Source: Narthecium ossifragum (lineage: Eukaryota > Streptophyta > Magnoliopsida > Dioscoreales > Nartheciaceae). From it: 64,000 nt of DNA. The stretch covers positions 26,651,384 to 26,715,383 of the forward strand of contig OY986967.1 in the NCBI GenBank assembly GCA_963920575.1, read 5' to 3'. A program made the translations under genes and the position numbers. This document shows positions 56,546-64,000 of the stretch, one piece after another. Below the pieces are notes generated by a model that ran no database searches, was not told the origin of the DNA, and saw nothing but the letters and a program-made list of their open reading frames with translations. How positions within the stretch are numbered: position 1 is the stretch's first letter; each line of letters begins with the position of its first letter.

Positions 56546-59074
56546 CCTTTGTTGTAAGGGTCATATTGCTTCTTCTTCTTGACTTTAGCCTTCTTGTCTC
56601 GTCTAATTAAAAAAAAAAGATAAAAAAAAGGAGCTAGATGCTTAAGGTTATATACAAAAAAAAAAACCCCTTTAATTGTATTTGTCTCTACCACAATTCC
56701 TTAAAATTCATAGCACCTGAGTCACTCAACAATTTTTTATTTCTTGTTTTTGGTCGGTCATTTTTCTGTGACATGGGATATATCTGTGAATAAAATATTA
56801 AGCCTTTTACATGGGGGATATATATATACTATTCTTAATTAAGATACCACCAATTCATGACGGACATCATATTCTAAAATATGCGATTTTGGGTCATTAC
56901 CGTGACATCCAAAGTAACATCAGCTGTCCTTTAATAAAAAAACAAAGAAGCAATGTTTACCACTCATCTAAGATTATTTCAAGGTGGCATTATCCCTTTT
57001 GGATTCGGAGGTCCTGCAATAGCGAAGCTACTTAGAAGCTCGGCGATGCACAATCTCACCCGTCACATTTTGAATCAACGACTAAGATTTCAAAGAAAAT
57101 ACGTCGAGATAAAGAAGAAGGAGAAGAGAAAGAGGACAATTGAACTCAGGCAATACTTGGAAATCGGATAGTGACACTATGGCCACACGCTGATGACCCC
57201 GGAGTCCCTGCGCCATACAAGACCCTTCACTCGAAGACTTTTACGAGTCAACCCGTTGGCGATAACATTGCATTCTCTAAGGCACAAGCAAGAGGTGCAA
57301 TTGGTGGCGGTTGTTGTCAAAGGTCTTTTTATTGTGACGCTGAGATCTTAAAATGGTATGAATTATAAGTTGATACATGCATGTTTCAACCTGACTAGGA
57401 GGTTTGGGAGATGAGGACTTTGTTGTTTTGGGTTTGGCCTAAGTAATGGCTTGAGCTTGATGATTGATTATGGGCCCTTTTGTCTCTAGAAATGGTAGCT
57501 CATTGCTTTCTTTTTGGTGGTGAACAAAGATCCATGACTATAATTTAGTAATGAAGTATAAAGCTAGTGTTTAGTGGGGCATTTTATGATGCCAACTGTT
57601 TGCCTGGCCATTTCCAGGGTGACTTGTTTGATGGGATATGATGGCAAGTGGAAAGTTTGTAACACTTAATTTGAGTGCACAGTGCAGTAGTAAGACTTTG
57701 TGAATCGTCCGTTATGAGATCACAAGTTTGGTAGGTTGAAGTATGACGAGCATAAATCCGGTAATTTGTAGAAGTCACAGTATGTGTGGAGAGTATTGAT
57801 CACTAAACTCAGGTGATAGGCTGAATTAATTAAAAGAAAAAAAATAAAAGCATATATGCGAGATGAGGTTTGCAGATATAGTATTTTAAATTAAAGATCT
57901 CCAATAGCATACCGATAACTGCTTTAATTGCATTTCTAATAAGATAAGAGATAGTTAATACCTATATGACAAGGATAATAGCTGTATTTATAAAAATACT
58001 TCTGGTTTCTGGTTGTGTTTGCCATGGAAGCTCTTTGAGATTTGGAAGATGCATAAGAAACTTCATCTTGTAAAGTCTTGAATTCTGTACTTCAATTTTG
58101 TGAATATATAGCCAACATTTTCCATAGGAGACACGTTCGGACACAATTTATGTATTTCAGATTTATATCATTCTTGTGTTCTTCGCAGAATTGCTGCATA
58201 TTGAATACCTTGTTAGGCCAAAAAAAAAAAGGTTGAAAAACAGAGGACACCTTTCTTATTGCCAATAGGCAACACAAACTGATTCCTCTCACAGGAAACA
58301 AGTCACGGATTCCTAATTTTCGATAACAAGCTGAAACTTCTACATTCGGAGGAAATATCAGAAGAAGTTGTCAAGCGGATAATCTGCTTCAAATTGACTA
58401 GAAATCTGGGTGGGGGGGTGGGCGGGGGGGGCAATTGATAGCAAGCAAGTACTTCGGCAATCAGAGGAAAAGGTTCTCAAACTGATTTTATTCCTGAAGT
58501 TAGTTACTGAAGCCTTATCCACAATGTTATCAGCCATGTTCTCTCCAAAAGCAGTACACCTAAAAATCTTCTGATTCCAGCTACTAAAAATTCTCAAATC
58601 AAGCAAGCCTTGTATGGTCCTAGCTGCTTACTGCATCATGCCTTACAAACCAACTCACAAACCAACTCTCAGAGTGAAAGCTGAATTCTAACACAGATCT
58701 TGAGAGTAAAAAGGATAACAATCTGTACAATTAGATTGGTTTGACTAGTTCTTGTAGAGGATCTTTCTGTACTTTAGATATGCAAGTATGTTTGATCTTT
58801 TGATATCTCTTGTGGGTGGGTGCAATATTGGCATGCCCCATGTGCAACTGCAAGGAAGAGCATCTTTTGTACTCTATTCAGCATAGTGAATGAGGATTTG
58901 AAGCAAAATGGGCATTGCAGTAATGCCTCTCACAGTCACACACCCATAGACACACAAAAGAGGCTAAAGTTGTCACATAGTTATCAAGGCAGACACTAAT
59001 CTTTCTTCTTGATGTCTTAAAGGATTCTGAAATGTCGTAGGAAGATCACAAACTGGGGATTAGCATTGGATATA

Positions 59075-59186
59075 TCTATTCATATGCTACTATGAACACT
59101 ACAATAACGGTCACATGCGTAACCAACTTGTCTATTCATATGCTACTGTGAACACTGCAATAACGGTCACATGCGTAACCAACTTG
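59075..59186. repeat. 56-bp tandem duplication
   Basis: Units 59075-59130 and 59131-59186, starting TCTATTCATATGCTACT and ending CGTAACCAACTTG, with about two differences. No function inferred. Confidence 0.9.
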
Positions 59187-60410
59187 CATAGGTTGAGCAA
59201 ATGCAGCAAAATCTCTTACATGTGCAGTGTGGAAGGAATATATTAACAAATTACTGCAGCACCAATCTTCTAAGCCATTAGTTTCTGAACTTAGATTCCA
59301 TTTCATAAACTATTCATAACATCAACTTAAACAATTTGCATTGTTGTGTATCTACTCTTGACCAACTACATCAATACAAATCAATACACATATTGATTCA
59401 CAATAAAGAGTAGGTAGGACAAGGATGCACTCATGCACATGCTATTAGATAGCCTTGAAAGGTCTGATTTTGACCACCCCTCTACAAGCTTCTGAGGAGG
59501 CATTAAAAGGGATTGCAATTACTTCAAAGCCGGCCTCAGTGCTAATTGATGAAGATGAAAACTTTTGAAGCATCACTGGTGGATTATATAGGAGAAACAA
59601 TCAGACACGAGTTAAGCTCAAATAAGTAATCATATCAGACCTGTCTTCCACCATTGCTATTAAAAGTTGATCAGCAAAACAAAGTGATCTTGAAAGGCGA
59701 CCTGCAAAATGGATTGACTTCTTTACTGGGTGACAATGCACTATATAAGGGAATGCAATGGAATTGAAAGAAGCATAAAAATAAGCGAAATTTATCCAAA
59801 CAACCACTTCAACTGAATAACGTATGAGAATTAAAATAAGTGAAAAAAGTAAAAATCTTTGCATCATAGCAAAGCTTTTTATTCTTCTAACTAGGCAATC
59901 ATTTGAACTGGTTTGTGGGGATAAGACAAAAAACAAACTCGAATTCTTCTAACTAGAGTTAGACAAGTTTTTTTTATTCTTATTTACCCATCGTTTCTCA
60001 AATTGGAAGCTGCTAACTGAACAGGAGATCAAGCAGCAAGAGGGATGAAGATGAAAGAGTAGATCGCAATAAGGCACGCACATGTAATCTTTGGATCGTA
60101 GAGCTACTGTTTAGTATTACAAATTTTATAACACGGAGATCACATAAAAGCATAACGCCTCATAGGAGAGTTGTTCTGGTAGCTGCACCGTTCCAATAGG
60201 TGTGAACTGAGCCAACTCAACAAGTATCTTCCAAATGCACTTAAAAGGAAAAATATGGTCAACGAAACGAAACCTGACTAGAATCAAGCACATAGATAAA
60301 CTAGCACGGACATTATCAACAATCTAAATACTTATTCATGGGATGGGCACTTGAGCATTAGAAAAACATCATACATCTTTCTACTTAATAACTGTTGGCG
60401 TATTTTTACC

Positions 60411-61638
60411 TCAAAAATTCTCTGGACTGTCATCTAATTGTTTCTCATCTTCGATGTCCACCTCCAATATTTCCTATTAATGGACATCATGCAATCACCA
60501 ATGTGAATATAAGATTGGCTGCAAGCAATGCTTTTCCTGGATAAATCACACTGTAGCTAACTTACAGGGATCCTGTTCTTAAGATAAGCAGCGAGCCGTT
60601 CCAGAACAGTGGAACGCTTGTGCCAGAACCGTCCTTTAAGACTGAGCTTCACAAAGGGACCATCCAGCTCCGCAAGATTAACTTCTCCTAAACGATGTTG
60701 TAATGCAAAGTCTAAGAAGAATGTCATGAGTGCCAGATGAAAGATGCTTGAGATTTACCTGTCATGCCAACTGATGCATCGAAAATCTGTGCAAACTGAA
60801 CCATGGACAAAATCAGCATCAGTCCTTATCCAAGAAATACTTTCTTACAGTTTCTCACTGGGTAACAACATGGAATTCTATAGCATTTCTGATGCATGAT
60901 CATAAACGAACAGAATATGAAAGAATATGCGAGAAAAACATAAACACATGTTGCGGTTGAATTCGATGCCAAAGTTTGTGAACATGAACCATTTACTGGT
61001 CATCTGTAAGAACAAGAACGCTGCATGCATGCCACCACCCTCATAAAGTCCAAAGTTAAGTCCTGGGATCTTGATTTCGACTTGGCAACTATCATCCCAC
61101 CTATTTCTCAACAATTTGAAGTTACACATTGCACCCATATCAAGAAAGCCTTCGCCATCCAAAATTACTTCGTTTTCGCTCTAATCAAAACCATAAATTT
61201 CCAAATTTTGTAAGAAAGATTACCTTCTCCATGATAAAAATCCAACCCAAACATGGAAAACCCAAAACACCACCTACCCCACTTCTAGATCTTCACCTCA
61301 AAACTTTCTGCCCACAGACTTGGATCATTTTCATCAGAAAACACATAAAAAAAAGCAGGTACCTCTGTTCTGGCATCAACAAGAACCTGCCGGATATTGT
61401 CCTCGGTCAAATCAAGAGGCGGAAGCGATGCCGATATAGCCACCCTCGCCGGCCATTTCCGACGGGGTCTCTCGAGTCCAGGACAACATAAAGATTGCTT
61501 CTTTAGGCTTCGGAAGGCGGGTAGTTTGAAAAGCTTAATAGCTGGAAGAAGGCGGGAAGAAGAAGCGGCGAGGGAGAGAGGGGAGTTGGGCAGGTGAAGC
61601 CTTAACGACATATTTTCAGTTCTCGGAGGTGGCGGCAA
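60411..61638 (-). CDS. Plastid-targeted NifU C-terminal-like protein lacking the Cys pair
   Basis: Four exons: 61638-61363, 60795-60759, 60687-60566, 60473-60411; all GT..AG, 166 codons with stop. From the second Met (61611) the N-terminus MSLRLHLPNSPLSLAASSSR is rich in Ser/Leu/Arg without acids, as in a chloroplast transit peptide; either Met could be used. The mature part reads LDLTEDNIRQVLVDARTEFA, then GEVNLAELDGPFVKLSLKG, RFWHKRSTVLERLAAYLK and NRIPEILEVDIEDEKQLDDS. The order (TEENV-QVL, E-LAEIDGP-V-L-L-G, then RIPEI-EV) follows the NifU/NFU iron-sulfur scaffold domain, but where NFU proteins have CGSCPSST this protein has FWHKRST, so it cannot bind a cluster the same way. I recall close plant relatives with the same sequence, annotated as uncharacterized. 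Function unknown. Confidence 0.85.
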
Positions 61639-62699
61639 GAACGAGTGGATCAGACGTCAATGCCAGTAGACTACTACTTATCTAGCATTTCGGATCGCTT
61701 AGTGGATTCGGATGTATTAGAGAAAAACCGGATCCACTAGAAGAAAAGATCGAACTATGCTTCGGAGAATATACTACCATCCGAATCCGATTGTTATGTT
61801 TTTGGGTGTATAATCCCTTCTGCCGAATTAAGAGAGTTAATCATGGTATAAATGCATGATTAAGTTGTGAATGTCTAGCATTTCAGATCACTTTGTGGAT
61901 TCGGATGTATATAGAAAATCCAGATCCACTAGGATAAAAGACCCCGACCATGCCGTTGCCTAGCGCTAATTGCTGCGAGCCAAAAAGCCCCTTAATTTTA
62001 ATTTACCTCTAAAGTGACTCATAGATGGCTTCACAATTCACACATGGACAAAAATATACAGCTTTTCCATCATACATTGATTTATAAACACCTTTGGAAT
62101 AGTAAGGGAATAAGGTACTGACATTAAAGACATGGTCACGAAGATGATGTACATCAATGGCATGAAGAGAGAGGAACGAGAAATGTTGGTTTTAACCCGG
62201 GAGTCTTGAGACCCATGTTCTACATGTCTTGGTGTGCAGCTTGTGGCATCAGAATGGAACATCCAATCTTTGATCTCAAGTCATCTTCTTTCTACCAGAA
62301 CACATCAGATCTTTCAACCTGGAAAAAAGCTGATGCTGCATGAACACAGAATGAAAGACCATGAAAAACTTCACATTTTCCCTAATGAAAAATTGGAATA
62401 GAGCCGGTAACCTTTAAGCTCGTTTGCACAATAAGGGAGTTAAAAATGAACATGTAATATATAGAGTCATAAATTGGTTTTCAAGCACATGGCGCGCTTG
62501 ATTGGTGAGACATTTGGCTTTACAGTCAGAATAGGCCTCCAAATATACAACAAGATGATTATGTTAGAGAAATCTAGAAGATAATAAGTGCATCATTAGA
62601 TATAACAGAAAATATCTTTCATCCAATACCGATTCACTTTCGCATAGTTGACACTTAAATGACTGAAACTTGGGACTTACAAATTTCCCTGCTTGACTT
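61639..62699. other. Spacer between the NifU-like gene and the right-edge gene
   Basis: Promoter side of the NifU-like gene, then probable 3' UTR of the minus-strand gene at 62700. A short repeat, TCTAGCATTTCGGATCGCTT at 61680, recurs with changes at 61874 (TCTAGCATTTCAGATCACTT), followed each time by a similar GTGGATTCGGATGTAT stretch. No other gene seen. Confidence 0.5.
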
Positions 62700-63933
62700 T
62701 CAAGGGTCCTGAGCCCTCACATGCAGATCCATGCCAGTATCAGGATCATCATCCTTGATAACCACAACAATCTGACTGCTTTGGGCCATCTTGAAGACCA
62801 TCTGAAATTCCTAACAAAGGTACCTTCATAGAAAATGCAGTCATCTATAAGTTGAATCAAGAGGGAATAACCGGGTCCCATTATAAGGTAATATAATAGA
62901 GGCAGGCATTACATATTAACATATAAAATGCAGAAAAGTCACCAAGTAATACACAAAACTAGAGGTAGACAATCCAATTTGTGAATTTTCACTAAATTTT
63001 CTCCTTTCCTTTCCTAAGTCTACGTCTATCCCTCTAAAGCATAACCCTCCAACCTCCTACATGAGAAACTTATGCTATGACAACATTCAGAGGACCAAAG
63101 AGACCAGGATACTATCAACTTATTATGACTAGACTACTACAACATCCAAGAATTAAAAAGGGGTTTATGTGCAGGAATTTTTCAATGTCAAGTACAGAAG
63201 TTTGCTTTCGAAATTTTCTAATATGAAGAGATTTACACAAGGTTTTCTTGATGACCTCATGCCATAAATTCATCCAAATTTTAAAGAAAAGATTTGAATA
63301 GCATTTGGAGTAAACATGCACATGCTATGCCTATAAATTGGTCATCGTCTTAAAACAAAGTACTTTAGAAGATCTCTTTTGTTGTTTTGCAACAGACTTT
63401 TATGAAAAGCCACATTAACATAATCTTCAGTGAACTCGCACTAGCAGGAAGTTAGCTATTTCGATAAATTGGTAGAGCATTATAACCAGTTGACATTTTG
63501 AAGGTTTTATAGCCAAACTCAATCCTGTGAAGATCATGAGTGTACATCATTATTCATGAAAAGATAACTTATTGACCTCTTGACTCCACAGACAAGGTTA
63601 TATTGGTCTATAAGTTCATGACCCACAAGGAACATAAAGTGCAACATCGATTCTACTCTACTGGAAAGAAGAATTTGACATGTTAATCCAATCAAGAAGC
63701 CGGTCAGAAATCAAATAGACCCTTGACAATGTATGTGTCCATTCAGTGGTATATAAAAAGGTATGATTAATATGTTAAATCAATTGAAAACTTATACAAA
63801 AGGAAATTCAACTTACAAGAAAGTTCATGGGATAGCATACCTCAAATCGCTTGCCATTTAATATATTGGACCTTCTTTTCTCGAGATGACCCAAATTATG
63901 AGAACAGATATCTAAAGCCTTTAGAGGACCTTT
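62700..63933 (-). CDS. Last two exons of an unrecognised gene, partial at right edge
   Basis: Two exons on the minus strand: 63933-63841 (KGPLKALDICSHNLGHLEKR, then RSNILNGKRFE) and 62801-62700 (MVFKMAQSSQIVVVIKDDDP, then DTGMDLHVRAQDP and stop). The first has a TTTCAG acceptor and GTATGC donor, the second a TTTCAG acceptor; both join in phase 0, giving 64 residues plus stop. The sequences look conserved and non-random but I do not recognise the family. The intron is about 1.04 kb. Earlier exons lie beyond 64000. An alternative is that the internal exon choice differs, since only two exons are visible. Confidence 0.55.
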
Positions 63934-64000
63934 CTGAAAGGCACAACAAGTGACTGATCCAGCTTAATAGAGATGTGTAGGACAGCAATGAAAGTTGTCA

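Larger units (their letters stand above)
55842..60410. other. Intergenic DNA, no gene assigned
   Basis: Includes the palindromic repeat at 56276-56545, a G run at 58408-58430 and a 56-bp tandem duplication at 59075-59186. Two adjoining plus frames at 56953-57368 have somewhat gene-like composition (KKKEKRKRTIELRQYLEIG, then LWPHADDPGVPAPYKTLHSK) but no recognised family, no splice model and no long frame; they are noted and not called. Confidence 0.4.

Noticed and set aside
56953..57368. Two adjoining plus frames with fairly gene-like composition
   Set aside because: No family recognised, no long frame, no supported splice junction between them. Left uncalled.
58408..58430. G-rich run, possible G-quadruplex
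   Set aside because: A short imperfect G run with irregular spacing; no gene context to give it meaning.

Overview
This window is nuclear DNA of a flowering plant. It has intron-rich genes with GT..AG junctions, plant-specific families (a group I WRKY factor, a CLC-f type chloride channel, a nepenthesin-type aspartic protease, a plastid-targeted NifU-like protein), an LTR retrotransposon of the chromovirus type, and many small DNA transposons in AT-rich intergenic sequence. One very GC-rich gene next to AT-rich ones hints at a monocot, but nothing here proves the clade. Exon models were built by hand from reading frame, splice sites and remembered family sequences; no search was run.

Layout. 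1-1158 (minus): 3' part of a conserved plant gene of unclear function that runs off the left edge. 1159-9276: AT-rich intergenic DNA with GA/AT microsatellites and three copies of a Tourist-like MITE. 9277-16276: a complete 7.0-kb Ty3/gypsy chromovirus on the minus strand with 390/387-bp LTRs; one in-frame stop separates the chromodomain end from the rest of the polyprotein. 16277-23000: relics, including a non-autonomous element rich in the AGTAACTTTCCA motif and a clean hAT-like element with an 8-bp target duplication. 24062-25476 (minus): aspartic protease. 25477-31929: about 6.5 kb with no gene I can support.

31930-35946 (minus): a three-exon gene for a predicted mitochondrial protein; a 94-bp tandem duplication has copied its first splice donor. 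36830-42115: a transposon-rich block holding a minisatellite pair with complementary motifs, GC-rich repeats, a 114-bp tandem array, and a captured, broken fragment of a 13-lipoxygenase gene that still has its intron. 42292-47817 (plus): CLC-f type channel, nine exons, 764 aa; the transposon block ends only about 180 bp before its start codon. 49470-53828 (minus): group I WRKY factor of the WRKY2/20 type, five exons, 744 aa, convergent with the channel gene. 55206-55838: two MITEs back to back sharing one TAA target site. 60411-61638 (minus): plastid protein resembling the NifU C-terminal domain but without its Cys pair. 62700-63933 (minus): last two exons of an unrecognised gene that continues past the right edge.

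The genes do not form a pathway; they are independent loci in a transposon-rich neighbourhood. The most interesting material is the chimeric element at 39.5-42.1 kb (gene capture plus tandem array beside a functional promoter), the cysteine-less NifU-like protein, the duplicated splice donor and the chained MITE insertion. I saw no tRNA, rRNA or CRISPR array.
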